A stretch of 35,518 bases of DNA from Mycobacterium sp. (GCA_025965975.1 JAOPVX010000143.1:1-35518), one strand, 5' to 3'. Shown: positions 1-9,227, counted from the stretch's first letter. Numbers and translations are program-made. Notes: generated by a model from the sequence alone, not told the origin.

Positions 1-1521
1 GAGATAGACAAGCTGGTCGGGGCCAACCTCGGCCACCACGTCGCCCGTCCGGTAGTAGCCGTCGGGATCGAACACGTCGGCGGTGACCTCGGGCCGCTTG
101 TAGTACCCGGGGAACAAGTCTTTCGTTTTGACCAGCAGCTCGCCCCGGGGGTACGGCTGGTCGGTCTGGAAATAACCCAGATCGGGGACATCGACCAGCT
201 TGTAGTCGATCACCGACGGGCGCCGCACCTGTCCGTCGATGTAGACGATCCCGGCCTCGGTCGAGCCGTAGCCCTCAACGAGACGGAAGTCGAGGAGGGA
301 TTCGACGAACTCCTTCGCCTCGGCCGAGATCGGTGCGGAGCCCGTCATCGCCGCGACGAACCGTCCACCGAGCAGGTTCTGTGCCTCGTCCGCCATCACC
401 TCGGCTTCGAGTGCCGCGCGATCGTCGCCGTCGACGGACCGACGATCCACTTCTCTCTGGAACTCCTGAAACAGCATGTCCCAGATCCGCGGCACGAAGT
501 TCAGTTCGGTGGGGCGCACCAGCGCGAGGTCCTCGAACAGCGTCGAAAGATCGCTCCTGGCCGTGAAATAGGCCGTGCCGCCGTTTCCCAGCGTTCCGTA
601 GAGGATGCCCCGACCCATCACGTGGCTCATCGGCATGAAGCTGAGCGTGATCGACGGCCCGACGCTCGACTCGCCCCAGTTCCAGCGCGACCTACGCCAG
701 AAATTCGCGACCAATCGTTCTGGGTACATGGCACCCTTCGGCGCGCCGGTGCTGCCCGAAGTGTAGATGAGCAACCTCAACGGGTCGTCATCGTCGTCGG
801 GGACGAGTTCCGGTGCGGGCAGCGAATCCCCGCGTTCGAGCAGCTCGGCCAGGGTCTCCATCAACACCGGGCGGTCCGCTTCGGCCAACCGTGTCCTGGC
901 GGCGTCGAAGGCCTCGCGCTGCTCGGTCACCTCGGGGCGGTAGTCGAAGACGACCAGCCGTGCAGGCGTGTAGCCGGTGAGCACCAGTTCGACGGCATCG
1001 CCGAGATCGTTGATGCTCGAAGCGATTACGCGAGGTTCGGTCTCGGTGACGATGGGCCGTAGTTGGCTGACCGGCGCGCTGGTCTGGAGCGGAACGGACA
1101 CCGCGCCCAACTGGACCAACGCCATGTCGAGTGTCGCGTAGTCCACACTTGTGAAACCCAGCACGCAGACGCGGTCGCCTGGCTGGACCGGATGCCCAGG
1201 ACCGTCGGTCAATGCGCTGGCGACCGCGCCGACGCGACCCCACAACTCGCGGTACGTGACGGTGTCGAACCAGGGCAGAAGCTCAAGCGAAGTGCGGCCG
1301 GTTTCCGGATCTGTGGTGAGGTTGACAGCGCGTTCTCCGACAGCAGGCCGCTCTGCATAGGCCCCCATGACGGTGCTTACGATCCGTGGCAGCCGCAGCC
1401 CGGGTTGCTCGATCGCCGCGGTCAGTGCCTCGATGGACCGGGCATCGGTGAACTGCGAGTCGGTGGCGTACAGGTCGGCGATGCGGCACGCGAGGCGCTC
1501 TTCACGGGGATCGGTCGACAT
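1..1521 (-). CDS. car: Carboxylic acid reductase (FadD9/CAR type), 5' part; gene runs off the window
   Basis: The 507 visible residues are the N-terminal adenylation domain of a carboxylic acid reductase. This enzyme activates a carboxylic acid with ATP, passes it to a phosphopantetheine arm and reduces it with NADPH to the aldehyde. The N-terminus ([20 protein letters not shown]), the AMP-binding loop [14 protein letters not shown] near residue 252, [10 protein letters not shown] and [10 protein letters not shown] match the Nocardia CAR/mycobacterial FadD9 family as I remember it, better than ordinary FadD acyl-CoA ligases. The carrier and reductase domains should lie beyond position 1 and cannot be checked. 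The ATG at 1521 gives the family's usual N-terminus. Activity would need a phosphopantetheinyl transferase encoded elsewhere. Family call is strong; substrate is unknown. Confidence 0.88.
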   Translation of the reverse strand, partial: MSTDPREERLACRIADLYATDSQFTDARSIEALTAAIEQPGLRLPRIVSTVMGAYAERPAVGERAVNLTTDPETGRTSLELLPWFDTVTYRELWGRVGAVASALTDGPGHPVQPGDRVCVLGFTSVDYATLDMALVQLGAVSVPLQTSAPVSQLRPIVTETEPRVIASSINDLGDAVELVLTGYTPARLVVFDYRPEVTEQREAFDAARTRLAEADRPVLMETLAELLERGDSLPAPELVPDDDDDPLRLLIYTSGSTGAPKGAMYPERLVANFWRRSRWNWGESSVGPSITLSFMPMSHVMGRGILYGTLGNGGTAYFTARSDLSTLFEDLALVRPTELNFVPRIWDMLFQEFQREVDRRSVDGDDRAALEAEVMADEAQNLLGGRFVAAMTGSAPISAEAKEFVESLLDFRLVEGYGSTEAGIVYIDGQVRRPSVIDYKLVDVPDLGYFQTDQPYPRGELLVKTKDLFPGYYKRPEVTADVFDPDGYYRTGDVVAEVGPDQLVYL

Positions 1522-1587
1522 AAGATCACTAGCCCTTCCGAGCGGGTCAATTAGTTAGTTCAACAACAAACTCCACGGTAGGGCGGA

Positions 1588-1620
1588 CTGGCGGAACCGC
1601 CAGGCGGTCTTCGGGCCGCC
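1588..1620. promoter_or_regulatory. Palindrome and second inverted repeat upstream of car
   Basis: In the 388-bp gap between the divergent car and FMN reductase genes there is a perfect inverted repeat, CTGGCGG-AA-CCGCCAG (1588-1603). It is followed by a GGCGG...CCGCC pair (1603-1620). It lies 67-100 bp upstream of the car start codon, so it could be an operator or a leader hairpin. Nothing else in 1522-1909 looks coding; the rest is unremarkable intergenic DNA containing the AT-richer stretch at about 1550-1572, which may carry the car promoter. Confidence 0.35.
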
Positions 1621-1909
1621 CTGATGTCCGGCTAGCAGCACCGTGGGCATTTGAAGTTGGCAGGTAGGCAAAGATTCCCGCTGACGGTAAGCCTTTGAAT
1701 GGGCCTGCCCTGGAAGCACCTCCACCGGCCCAACCCACGGCTGATCTTCGGCTCCGTTCGGTCACACCGGCCGCGGCGAACCCAAGGTTCACAGCAGACC
1801 CGAACATTTGCGACGGCACACTTCGTCAGACCAACGTCGTTGTATCTACTGCGCCAGTGTTGCCGCCCGACTCCGTCATCGAGCAGAAATCCACTACGAA
1901 AGGACTGCC

Positions 1910-2482
1910 ATGAGCACCCGAATTCTGGCCCTGGTTGGCAGCCTGCGTTTCGGCTCAGACAACCGCCGCCTCGCCGAGGCGGCCGTCAAGCTCGCACCGA
2001 GCGGCATCTCGGTCGAAATCTTCGACGGCCTGGGTGATGTCGCCTTGTACAACGAAGACATCGACCGGCCGGGGGCTGTCGCGGCCGCCGACAGGCTGCG
2101 CGCCGAAGTGCAGTCGGCCGACGCCCTTCTGCTCGTGACCCCTGAATACAACGGCACGATGCCCGCCGCCCTCAAGAACGCCATCGATTGGATCTCGCGC
2201 CCCTTCGGTGCCGGCGCCATCAGCGCGAAGGCGGTGGCTGTCATCGGGACCTCACACGGCCAATATGGCGGCGTGTGGGCGCACGACGACGCGCGCAAGT
2301 CGGCCCGCATCGCGGGGGCAAACGTGCTCGATGACCTCAAGCTGTCGGTGCCTGCCGCTCACACCCGCTTCGCGGGCATCCATCCCGTCGATGACGAGGA
2401 GATCGCCGTTACGATGCCGGAAATCCTGATCGCGCTCGCCGCCGCGGCCCCAAGTCGAGATGAGCGAGGCAGCGACAAATGA
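1910..2482 (+). CDS. NADPH-dependent FMN reductase family protein (flavodoxin-like)
   Basis: A 190-residue flavodoxin-fold oxidoreductase of the NADPH-dependent FMN reductase/chromate reductase/azoreductase family. The N-terminal phosphate-binding loop GSLRFGSDNRRLAEAA (about residues 9-24), the central TPEYNGTMPAALKNAIDW and the GTSHGQYGGVWAHDDAR segment are the usual FMN and active-site signatures. The ATG at 1910 is preceded by GAAAGGA (about 1898-1904) at good spacing; a longer in-frame extension from 1808 lacks this site. Family members reduce quinones, azo dyes or metal ions with NAD(P)H; the physiological substrate here is unknown. It is divergent from car and convergent with the IclR regulator, so probably monocistronic. 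Confidence 0.85.
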   Translation: MSTRILALVGSLRFGSDNRRLAEAAVKLAPSGISVEIFDGLGDVALYNEDIDRPGAVAAADRLRAEVQSADALLLVTPEYNGTMPAALKNAIDWISRPFGAGAISAKAVAVIGTSHGQYGGVWAHDDARKSARIAGANVLDDLKLSVPAAHTRFAGIHPVDDEEIAVTMPEILIALAAAAPSRDERGSDK

Positions 2483-2513
2483 GCGCGCCATGCTGTCAAT
2501 CGCTTGGACTGCG

Positions 2514-3386
2514 TCAGTAGGCCGATGCTCCTGGCGTCAGTTCGTTGTGCGCATTCGCGAGCGCCGTGTTCAGCTCGTCGAGTGTGAGGGTGCCTTGGTG
2601 CCGGATGTGAATCTCGATCTGGTACTCGGGCTGGCCGGTGCGGCCGAATATCGGTAGGACGACGAATTCTGTTGCCGGCAAGTCCTTTTCCAGCGTCTTT
2701 GTAATGGATCGCAGGGTGACGATCGTCATCAAGTTCGTCAGCTGCCGTGCCACCGTGGCTGTCGGCTCTAACGAGGCCAAGATTCCGGCGACTCGCTCGT
2801 GCAATGACGTGTGGGCGTCGTCAAATCTCCAGGCTCCGTAGCCGCGTGCGCGGACATCGGCGAGCACTTGCCGATACTGGTCGATGTCGGCCCCGGTAAG
2901 CCGCGGCGTGACCCCCCGCAGCCAGCGGTCAACCGCGGCATCGTCTCGCCACGCCATCGCCACCAGCCCGAACGGCGGGTCGATCGGGAAGCGCTGCCCG
3001 ACGACATGCTCACCATCGCTGCCGTGGCCCACCGCGTCGACGACGGTGAGGTGGTCGTCGTCGATGCGCGACATCGAACAGCCGGCCGCCAGACTCTCAT
3101 GGAGATTGACCAGTGCGGTTCGGCCCTGGTCGAGGAGCGGAAATTGGGTGCGCAGACCACGGACCAATCCGAACAGCCCGCTGCCTAGTCCGTAGCGGCG
3201 ATCGTCGTAGCGGGCGACCCACCCGCCACGTTCGAGTTCTCCCAGCACCAGGGCGCACGTCGACGTGCTGATGGCGCACTGCCGGGCCAGTTCGGCTGAT
3301 GTTCGACCACTCGATGACGCGGCCAGCGCACCGAGGATCTCCATCGCTCGCCGGGTGGGCGGCGACTGGGGCGTTGACGCGACCAC
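2514..3386 (-). CDS. IclR-family transcriptional regulator
   Basis: A 290-residue regulator with an N-terminal winged helix-turn-helix (about residues 13-70: RRAMEILGALAASSSGRTSAELARQ..STSTCALVLGELERGGWV) and a C-terminal effector-binding region of IclR/GAF-like layout. The start is GTG at 3386; the overlapping ATG at 3388 is in another frame. It is transcribed divergently from the oxidoreductase at 3447 with only 60 bp between the start codons, the usual arrangement for an IclR protein controlling its neighbour and itself. The intergenic region carries a 21-bp-spaced direct repeat and a small palindrome, plausible binding sites. The effector is unknown. The C-terminal part is less typical than the HTH. 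Confidence 0.78.
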   Translation of the reverse strand: MVASTPQSPPTRRAMEILGALAASSSGRTSAELARQCAISTSTCALVLGELERGGWVARYDDRRYGLGSGLFGLVRGLRTQFPLLDQGRTALVNLHESLAAGCSMSRIDDDHLTVVDAVGHGSDGEHVVGQRFPIDPPFGLVAMAWRDDAAVDRWLRGVTPRLTGADIDQYRQVLADVRARGYGAWRFDDAHTSLHERVAGILASLEPTATVARQLTNLMTIVTLRSITKTLEKDLPATEFVVLPIFGRTGQPEYQIEIHIRHQGTLTLDELNTALANAHNELTPGASAY

Positions 3387-3403
3387 ATTGCCTCCTTACG
3401 ATC

Positions 3404-3440
3404 CGTCCTAATAGTAACGTTTAGCGTCCTAATAATAGGA
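3404..3440. promoter_or_regulatory. Candidate IclR operator: paired direct repeats plus palindrome
   Basis: CGTCCTAATA occurs twice, at 3404-3413 and 3425-3434. The repeats are 21 bp apart, two helical turns, so they present on the same DNA face. The second copy is part of the inverted repeat TCCTA-ATAA-TAGGA (3427-3440), which runs into the AGGAGG ribosome-binding site (3437-3442) of the gene at 3447. Occupancy would block expression of that gene and probably of the divergent IclR gene. Confidence 0.55.
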
Positions 3441-3446
3441 GGACCG

Positions 3447-4592
3447 GTGGCGATTCGAGTGGCGGTGTGGGGCCCGGGCTCCATGGGCGTGATCGCGCTG
3501 CGGGGCGTGATCGATCACCCCGAACTGGAGTTGGTGGACCTCGTCGTGCACAGCGATGTGAAGACAGGACGAGACGCCGGGGAGCTATGCGGTGCCGACC
3601 CTGTCGGCGTTGTCGCGACCGCCGATCCAACCGCGCTGCTCGGCGGTGACGCCGACGTGGTGGTCTACGCCGCTGCCGCGAACCTGCGGCCGCTGGAGGC
3701 GGTCAACGACATGGTGTCGATTCTGAGTGCCGGCAAGAACGTGGTGTCGTGTTCCATCGTGCCGTTGGTCTATCCCAATGCGGTCGATGCGGCGTTCACC
3801 GATCCGTTGCGCGAGGCGGCGCTGGCCGGCGGAGTGTCGTTCTTCACCACCGGTATCGATACTGGATTCGCCAATGATGTTCTGCCGCTGGCACTTTCGG
3901 GTGTTGCCCGCAACATCGACTCCGTCTGCGTCACCGAGATGTTCAACTATGCGACATACCCGGACCGAACCGCCGTGTACGACATCCTTGGATTCGGCAA
4001 ACCGCCGGAAGAAGTTCCGTTTGCCGCGACGCCGGGCGTGTTCACCTTCGGTTGGGGGCCGGTGCTGCACCAGTTGGCCGATGGCTTGGGCGTTCGCGTT
4101 GACGAAATCGCCGAAAACGTAGACCGCATACCGGCCCCCATGGCGTTCGACACTCCGACCGGGCACATCGCCGCAGGAACCATCGCCGGGATGCGATCCA
4201 CGTTGACCGGATATGTCGAGGGAAATCCGACCCTCGTCGTCGACCACGTCACACGTATGCACGACGACATCGCACCAGACTGGCCGCAGCCACACATTTC
4301 AATTCAACCGCGTGATCTCGGCTACGGCGGAGCCTCCGGTCGCGGCGTCTACCGCGTCGAAATTGAGGGCTCGCCCAGTATGCGGTGCGAGTTCGAGATG
4401 GCCGATGACCACGACCACGATCTCGGCGCGCGGATGGCCGGAGCCTCCCGGATGGTCAACGCGATTCCGGCGGTCTGCGCCGCGAAACCGGGTCTCCTGT
4501 CGGCATTGGACCTGCCACTGATCACCGGCAGGGGATTGGTGAAGCGGGTGTCGGGTCCGTCACCGGACAGTCGGCTGGTCGGCAAGTTATAG
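3447..4592 (+). CDS. Dihydrodipicolinate reductase-like / 2,4-diaminopentanoate dehydrogenase-like oxidoreductase
   Basis: A 381-residue NAD(P)-binding oxidoreductase. The N-terminal Rossmann motif is VAVWGPGSMG (glycines at about residues 9-14). The length and overall layout resemble the amine dehydrogenase/2,4-diaminopentanoate dehydrogenase-like family distantly related to dihydrodipicolinate reductase (DapB). It is not DapB itself: it is about 130 residues longer and lacks the DapB catalytic motif. The start is GTG at 3447 with AGGAGG ending 4 nt upstream. It is the only evident target of the divergent IclR regulator. Substrate is unknown; a role in catabolism of an amine or similar compound is inference from family and IclR control. 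Confidence 0.7.
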   Translation: MAIRVAVWGPGSMGVIALRGVIDHPELELVDLVVHSDVKTGRDAGELCGADPVGVVATADPTALLGGDADVVVYAAAANLRPLEAVNDMVSILSAGKNVVSCSIVPLVYPNAVDAAFTDPLREAALAGGVSFFTTGIDTGFANDVLPLALSGVARNIDSVCVTEMFNYATYPDRTAVYDILGFGKPPEEVPFAATPGVFTFGWGPVLHQLADGLGVRVDEIAENVDRIPAPMAFDTPTGHIAAGTIAGMRSTLTGYVEGNPTLVVDHVTRMHDDIAPDWPQPHISIQPRDLGYGGASGRGVYRVEIEGSPSMRCEFEMADDHDHDLGARMAGASRMVNAIPAVCAAKPGLLSALDLPLITGRGLVKRVSGPSPDSRLVGKL

Positions 4593-4742
4593 CTAGAGTC
4601 CTGCATTCATTACCGCTAGCGGGCATGACGGATTTGCCGCTGGCAGCAGTCGGCAATGGCCGCCAGCGCTAGCGACAACGGCACCAACGGCCGCGATTCT
4701 AGGAGCCATGATCACGCGCCCTTCAGCGGCGGTCACGGCGGC

Positions 4743-5951
4743 ATGACCACCACGCCGAGGCACTCGCTTCCTAGCAACTTCGAGACGGCCCAGTGGGCTC
4801 AAGCCCCGCTTGGGGGCGACACCACAACCTCGACGAATCAACTGCCGCATAAGCGTTCTCGAGGCGCGGCGCTCTTTGCCGCCGCGCTGGTGGTTGCGGC
4901 GGTGTCCGCGGGTGTCGGCGGAGTCGCCGCGCTTTCCGTGTCGCATCTGTCCACCAGGAACGCCGTGGCCACAGGCCCGAAGGCCACGTCCCAGTCGGCC
5001 GGCCTCGACTCGATCGAGCACGTCGCCGCAATGGTGGTACCCAGCGTCGTACAACTGCGTACGGACCTGAAAACTGAGGCCGACTTTGGCTCAGGCATCG
5101 TCTTGACCTCTGACGGGCTGATCATGACCAACGCGCATGTCGTGGCGGCTGCACCGCAGGCCGTGTCTGCCGACCCGGGCGCAGTGGGCACCCTCGTGAC
5201 ATTCGCCGACGGTCACACGGCGCCATTTGCCGTGGTCGCCATCGACCCGACGAGTGATATCGCTGTTGTGAGGGCCGAGGGAACGTCGGGACTCACCCCG
5301 ATCACCTTCGGTTCGTCGGCCGACCTTCGCGTCGGCCAGCAGGTCGCGGCGGTCGGTTCGCCACTGGGTTTCGACGGCACGGTCACAGCCGGCATCATCA
5401 GCGCGTTGCACCGTCCGGTGTCGACTGCTTCCAACTCGGCGAACCAGAGTGCGACTACCGACGCCATCCAGACCGACGCCGCACTCAATCCCGGCAACTC
5501 AGGCGGGGCCTTGGTGAATGCGAACGGACAGCTGATCGGAGTGAACTCGGCGAACGCCTCGCTTGGCGGCGCGCCCGGTGAAAGCGGTTCGGTAGGTCTT
5601 GGTTTCGCGATTCCCGTGGACGAGGCCAAACGCATCGCAGATGACCTGATCGCCACGGGTACTGCCTCCCACGGGTTCCTCGGAGCGCGGCTTGCCGATG
5701 ACACGAATTCCAGCGGCGCCCGGGTCGTCGAAGTCTCAAACGGCGGCCCCGCGGCGGCGGCCGGCCTGGCCGTAGGCGCGGTGGTCACGACGGTCGACGA
5801 TCAACCGATCGGCAATGCTGACGCATTGACTGCGGTAGTGCACTCGACGGCGCCCGGCGCCACGATCGCCGTAGGTTATCTCGACCCCTCTGGGCGTGCC
5901 CGCAGTGCGCGAGTCTTGCTCGGCACGGATCAGGGACAGCCGCAGTCTTGA
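4743..5951 (+). CDS. pepD: PepD/HtrA-like membrane-anchored serine protease with PDZ domain
   Basis: A trypsin-like HtrA protease of the mycobacterial PepD type, which degrades or refolds damaged proteins outside the membrane. From the ATG at 4743 (402 aa): a short Pro/Thr-rich cytoplasmic tail starting MTTTPRHS, one membrane segment (about residues 39-68, Ala/Val-rich), a protease domain with triad His132 (TNAHVV), Asp172 (TSDIAVV) and Ser253 (NPGNSGGA), and a C-terminal PDZ domain (about 305-395, ending in VTTVDDQPIGNADAL). Another ATG at 4656 would add 29 low-complexity residues. Neither start has a clear ribosome-binding site; MTTTPRHS resembles the MTxHPRYS segment of PepD, so I prefer 4743. 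No two-component or sigma gene is adjacent, unlike some HtrA loci. Confidence 0.87.
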   Translation: MTTTPRHSLPSNFETAQWAQAPLGGDTTTSTNQLPHKRSRGAALFAAALVVAAVSAGVGGVAALSVSHLSTRNAVATGPKATSQSAGLDSIEHVAAMVVPSVVQLRTDLKTEADFGSGIVLTSDGLIMTNAHVVAAAPQAVSADPGAVGTLVTFADGHTAPFAVVAIDPTSDIAVVRAEGTSGLTPITFGSSADLRVGQQVAAVGSPLGFDGTVTAGIISALHRPVSTASNSANQSATTDAIQTDAALNPGNSGGALVNANGQLIGVNSANASLGGAPGESGSVGLGFAIPVDEAKRIADDLIATGTASHGFLGARLADDTNSSGARVVEVSNGGPAAAAGLAVGAVVTTVDDQPIGNADALTAVVHSTAPGATIAVGYLDPSGRARSARVLLGTDQGQPQS

Positions 5952-6086
5952 GAACCGCTGTCGGACACAGGTAAAGCTTCCAGGCAACGGGTACGTCGAT
6001 GGGGTTAACAGGGACGACGTGCGATCACGCCAGGGCAATCCTGGAATTAGTCCAGATCAGGGCTGCTCAATGACAGGAGTGGCACC

Positions 6087-6313
6087 ATGAAACTGACCTA
6101 CTTCACAGCGTTGTTCGGCGCCGTCACAGCCGCGGGAGCGATCGCCGCGGCTCCGGTTGCCGCGGCCGATACCGGGCAGTCCTGCTCAGCCGATGGGTCG
6201 GGAAGCATTTGCCAGTCGCCAGGATCAACGATGCCCCTCCGCCCGTCAACTTCTATCCGTACGGGGGAGACGGCTTTCTGCTCGGAGGCGGCGGCTTTCG
6301 CGTCGGTCGGTAA
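6087..6313 (+). pseudogene. Frameshifted small secreted mycobacterial protein
   Basis: A good ribosome-binding site (AGGAG, 6075-6079) precedes an ATG at 6087. It opens a signal peptide (MKLTYFTALFGAVTAAGAIA...AAAD) and a short mature part containing SICQSPG. After this point the frame runs into unlikely sequence and stops at 6315-6317. The next frame over, from about 6224 to TAA at 6311-6313, reads INDAPPPVNFYPYGG followed by a glycine-rich tail. That is what I would expect after CQSPG in mycobacterial small secreted proteins of this kind (CQSPGNVQIND-PPPV-FYPYGG). A few bases, not a multiple of three, seem lost at about 6221-6224. The alternative is a genuine 76-residue protein with a new tail. 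Confidence 0.62.
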
Positions 6314-6349
6314 GTGAGGGCCGGTTGTGAGTGCTGGCGTAGATGCGCG

Positions 6350-7198
6350 TTATGCGGGTATGTAGTCGAACGTGTCGGGGTTGGGGCCGGTTCTACCGGC
6401 TTCGCCCTGATCGAGGGCAGAGATCGCATTCATATCGGCGCTGTCGAGTTCGAAGTCGAACAGCTCAAAATTCGATTTCATCCGGTCCGGCGACACCGAC
6501 TTCGGGAACACGATGTCGCCCCGCTGGATGTGCCAGCGCAACACGACCTGCGCGGGTGACCGGCCTGCGGCGTCGGCGATCCGCTCGATAACGGGGTCAT
6601 TGAGCACCCTGCCCTGAGCGATCGGCGACCACGCCTCGGTCGCGATGCCGTGGTCTCCTCCGTACTCGCGCACCTCTTCATTGGTGAAATACGGATGGAC
6701 CTCGATCTGGTTGACCGCGGGGATGGTCTCCGACTCTGCCGCCAGTCGGTCCAGATGGGCCGGCTGGAAGTTCGACACCCCGATGCTGCGGGCACGTCCC
6801 TGTTTGGCGAACTCCTCGAGGACATTCCAAGTGGAGACGAAGTCGCCGCCATAGAGCGTCGGCAGCGGCCAGTGGATGAGAAATAGATCGACGTAGTCGG
6901 ATTCGAGTGCGCTCAAAGTCTTCTCGAACGCACGTCGCGCGTCATCGGGCTGATGGAAGCCGTTGTTGAGCTTGCTCGTGATGAAGACATCGGCGCGGTC
7001 GAGTCCGGCGTCTCGGACGCCCTGGCCGACTTCCTTCTCGTTCCCGTACATCTCCGCCGTGTCGATGTGGCGATAACCGATCTCGAGGGCAGCCTTCACC
7101 GCTTCGGCGGTTCTCGCGGGCTCAATTTGGAACACGCCAAACCCCAGCTGCGGAATCTGCGTGCCGTCGTTCAGCTCGATTGTGGGAATGTTGCTCAC
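6350..7198 (-). CDS. Aldo/keto reductase
   Basis: A 282-residue NADPH-dependent aldo/keto reductase, a TIM barrel of the 2,5-diketo-D-gluconate reductase-like group common in mycobacteria. The catalytic tetrad is visible: Asp46 (GYRHIDTAEMYGNE), Tyr51, Lys76 (ITSKLNN) and His109 (LIHWPLP). IGVSNF and FPKSVSPDRMKSNFELFDFEL give the cofactor-binding end. The start is GTG at 7198, preceded by AAAGGAGA on the minus strand. Members reduce methylglyoxal, other aldehydes and ketones; substrate here is not predictable. It stands alone between a frameshifted secreted-protein gene and an aldolase. Confidence 0.9.
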   Translation of the reverse strand: MSNIPTIELNDGTQIPQLGFGVFQIEPARTAEAVKAALEIGYRHIDTAEMYGNEKEVGQGVRDAGLDRADVFITSKLNNGFHQPDDARRAFEKTLSALESDYVDLFLIHWPLPTLYGGDFVSTWNVLEEFAKQGRARSIGVSNFQPAHLDRLAAESETIPAVNQIEVHPYFTNEEVREYGGDHGIATEAWSPIAQGRVLNDPVIERIADAAGRSPAQVVLRWHIQRGDIVFPKSVSPDRMKSNFELFDFELDSADMNAISALDQGEAGRTGPNPDTFDYIPA

Positions 7199-7418
7199 GA
7201 TCTGTCTCCTTTGTCAGTTGGACCGATGGGGAAGCGGCGCGCCAGGGCGCCCGCACACCGTGCCATGCCTTCTGGGCCGCGTCGCTTACACAATTGCGTA
7301 TCAATACGTGCCGCGTCGTCACTGCTGTCACCCATTAATGGTTACCCGCTAGCGGGAGTCGCGATCGTGGGGTCGGTGACAAGACCTCGCCGCGCCCGGC
7401 GGCCGGTTTGGTGAAGCC

Positions 7419-7443
7419 GGCGGTGGCGCGGGAGGCCACCGCC
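7419..7443 (-). terminator. Strong GC hairpin downstream of the aldolase gene
   Basis: GGCGGTGGC (7419-7427) pairs perfectly with GCCACCGCC (7435-7443) around a 7-nt loop. The hairpin lies 28 nt past the stop codon of the class II aldolase gene (minus strand). There is no U-tract, as is usual for mycobacterial terminators. It is the only clear structure in the 272-bp gap 7199-7470. Confidence 0.5.
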
Positions 7444-7470
7444 ACGATGCCGCCGGAGTGCGACCGACGC

Positions 7471-8271
7471 TTAGTCGAACAGGTCGGGCTGGTCCCGGCT
7501 GATCCGTGCGAACAGCGGTTGGAAGCTGAACCAGCCGGCGAAGTGGGTTCCGACCTGTCCTGCTGTGTGCTTGGCCATCGCCGGCTCGATCAGGACCGGG
7601 GTTCCCGCGGCCTCGGCCATCAACTGCGCCTGGCACGACCGCTCCATGGTGATGAACCACCACGCGGCTTCCTCGACCGAGTGACCGACCGTGAGCAGGC
7701 CGTGATTGCGCAGGATGACGGATTTGCAGTCGCCGAGTGCATGCGCGATGCGCTTGCCTTCCTCGATGTCGAGAACGACGCCGGAGTAGCTGTCGAACAA
7801 CGCGTGGTCGTCGTAGAAAGCGCAGGCGTCCTGGGTAATCGGGTCGAGCAGCCGGGCGAGCGTCGACCACGTCTTGCCGTAGACGGAATGGGAGTGCGCG
7901 GCGCTGATCACGTCCGGCCGGGCCGCATGCACCTGCGAATGGATCGCGAACGCGGCCTGATTCACCGGGAGATCGCCCTGGACAACCGCGCCGTCATGGC
8001 GCACCAACAGCAGGTCGCTCACGCGGATGTGACTGAAGTGCATGCCGAACGGGTTCACCCAGAAATGGTCAGTCAGCTCCGGGTCGCGCGCGGTGATGTG
8101 TCCTGCGACGCCCTCGTCGAAGCCGAAGCGGCTGAACAGCCTGAAGGCCGCGGCGAGATTCTGTTTGCGGTGCAGCCGCTCCTGCTCGATCGTGCGGCCC
8201 TCCTCGGGGAGCAGCGCCGCAACATTGCCCTCCGCAAGCCGCTTGGCCTGTTGGACATCGGTATCGGACAT
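7471..8271 (-). CDS. Class II aldolase/adducin family protein
   Basis: A 266-residue zinc-dependent class II aldolase/adducin-fold protein. The metal ligands are visible as His126 and His128 (SAAHSHSVYG) and His190 (LRNHGLLTVG); HITARDPE (about 58-65) is the usual phosphate/substrate loop. The family includes fuculose- and ribulose-phosphate aldolases and epimerases, but the longer adducin-like actinobacterial subgroup to which this belongs has no clear assigned substrate. The ATG at 8271 follows GGAGGAA at good spacing. It lies 74 nt downstream of menA on the same strand. Confidence 0.88.
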   Translation of the reverse strand: MSDTDVQQAKRLAEGNVAALLPEEGRTIEQERLHRKQNLAAAFRLFSRFGFDEGVAGHITARDPELTDHFWVNPFGMHFSHIRVSDLLLVRHDGAVVQGDLPVNQAAFAIHSQVHAARPDVISAAHSHSVYGKTWSTLARLLDPITQDACAFYDDHALFDSYSGVVLDIEEGKRIAHALGDCKSVILRNHGLLTVGHSVEEAAWWFITMERSCQAQLMAEAAGTPVLIEPAMAKHTAGQVGTHFAGWFSFQPLFARISRDQPDLFD

Positions 8272-8345
8272 GGCTGTTCCTCCAACCTGCGCCGGTCGTT
8301 GCGGCCGGGCGAGGATTCAACGCTAGCCCTGCGAACCAGGGCCAC

Positions 8346-9227
8346 TCAAGCGCCGAACGCCAGCGCCGCCGCCGTCGCGACCGCCCAGACCAGCATCGTC
8401 AACCCGGTATCGCGCAGCACCGGGATGAGGTCCTTGCCACCGAGGCCCTCGCGCACGGGTTTGGCCGCCCGCACCGCGAGGGGCAACGCCACCAGGCCGA
8501 CCGCACACCACGGCGTCGCGAGGATCAGCACCAGCGTCAGCGCGAAGGCCAGCGCCAGGAGCGTCTGATACAGCAGCCGGGTGCGGGCGTCGCCGAGCCG
8601 CACGGCGAGCGTGATCTTGCCCGAATCCTTGTCGGTCGGGATGTCGCGCAGATTGTTGGCCACCAGCACGGCCGACGACAGCGACCCCAGGGCCACCGCA
8701 AGCGTCACGCCAACCCAGTCGATCGTCAGCGCCTGCGCGTACTGCGTGCCCAGCACCGCGACCAGTCCGAAGAACACGAACACCGCGACCTCGCCGAACC
8801 CCAGATACCCGTACGGCTTCGAGCCGCCGGTGTATAACCAGGCCCCGGCGATGCACGCCGCGCCGACCGCGATCAGCCACGGTGCGCTGAGCCACGCGAG
8901 AAGCACCCCGGCCATCGCTGCGACGCCGAGGCTCGCCACCGCGGCCGCCAGCACCGCCCGCGGCGCGGCCAGCTTCGAGCCGACCAACCGCAGCGGTCCG
9001 GCACGGACGTCGTCGGTGCCGCGGATGCCGTCGGAGTAGTCGTTTGCGTAGTTGACGCCGATGATCATCGCCACCGCGACGAGCAACGCCAGCAGTGCCT
9101 TCCACCAGCACGCGGCATGCAGCCAGGCCGCGGCGCCGGTCCCGGCGATCACTGGCGCGATCGCGTTGGGCAGCGTCCGTGGGCGGGCGCCCTCGACCCA
9201 TTGGGCGAAACTGGCCACGGGCGTCAT
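8346..9227 (-). CDS. menA: 1,4-dihydroxy-2-naphthoate polyprenyltransferase (MenA)
   Basis: MenA attaches the polyprenyl chain to 1,4-dihydroxy-2-naphthoate, the membrane step of menaquinone synthesis. The 293 residues are multi-spanning and carry the two Asp-rich prenyl diphosphate/Mg sites: [15 protein letters not shown] near residues 58-72 and [14 protein letters not shown] in the middle. The sequence follows M. tuberculosis MenA (Rv0534c) almost throughout as I recall it ([35 protein letters not shown]). I place the start at ATG 9227; GTG two codons later is also possible, and an extension to 9323 is unlikely because it runs through the divergent small gene at 9289. menE and menB lie further along in this window. 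Confidence 0.95.
   Translation of the reverse strand: MTPVASFAQWVEGARPRTLPNAIAPVIAGTGAAAWLHAACWWKALLALLVAVAMIIGVNYANDYSDGIRGTDDVRAGPLRLVGSKLAAPRAVLAAAVASLGVAAMAGVLLAWLSAPWLIAVGAACIAGAWLYTGGSKPYGYLGFGEVAVFVFFGLVAVLGTQYAQALTIDWVGVTLAVALGSLSSAVLVANNLRDIPTDKDSGKITLAVRLGDARTRLLYQTLLALAFALTLVLILATPWCAVGLVALPLAVRAAKPVREGLGGKDLIPVLRDTGLTMLVWAVATAAALAFGA

Noticed and set aside
1547-1819. A 90-residue minus-strand ORF in the car/FMN reductase gap
   Set aside because: Low-complexity Gly/Arg/Ala composition, no ribosome-binding site, overlaps the candidate car promoter region.
7408-8568. A 386-residue plus-strand open frame opposite the class II aldolase
   Set aside because: The aldolase has intact metal-ligand motifs and a good ribosome-binding site; the plus frame has no recognisable motif.
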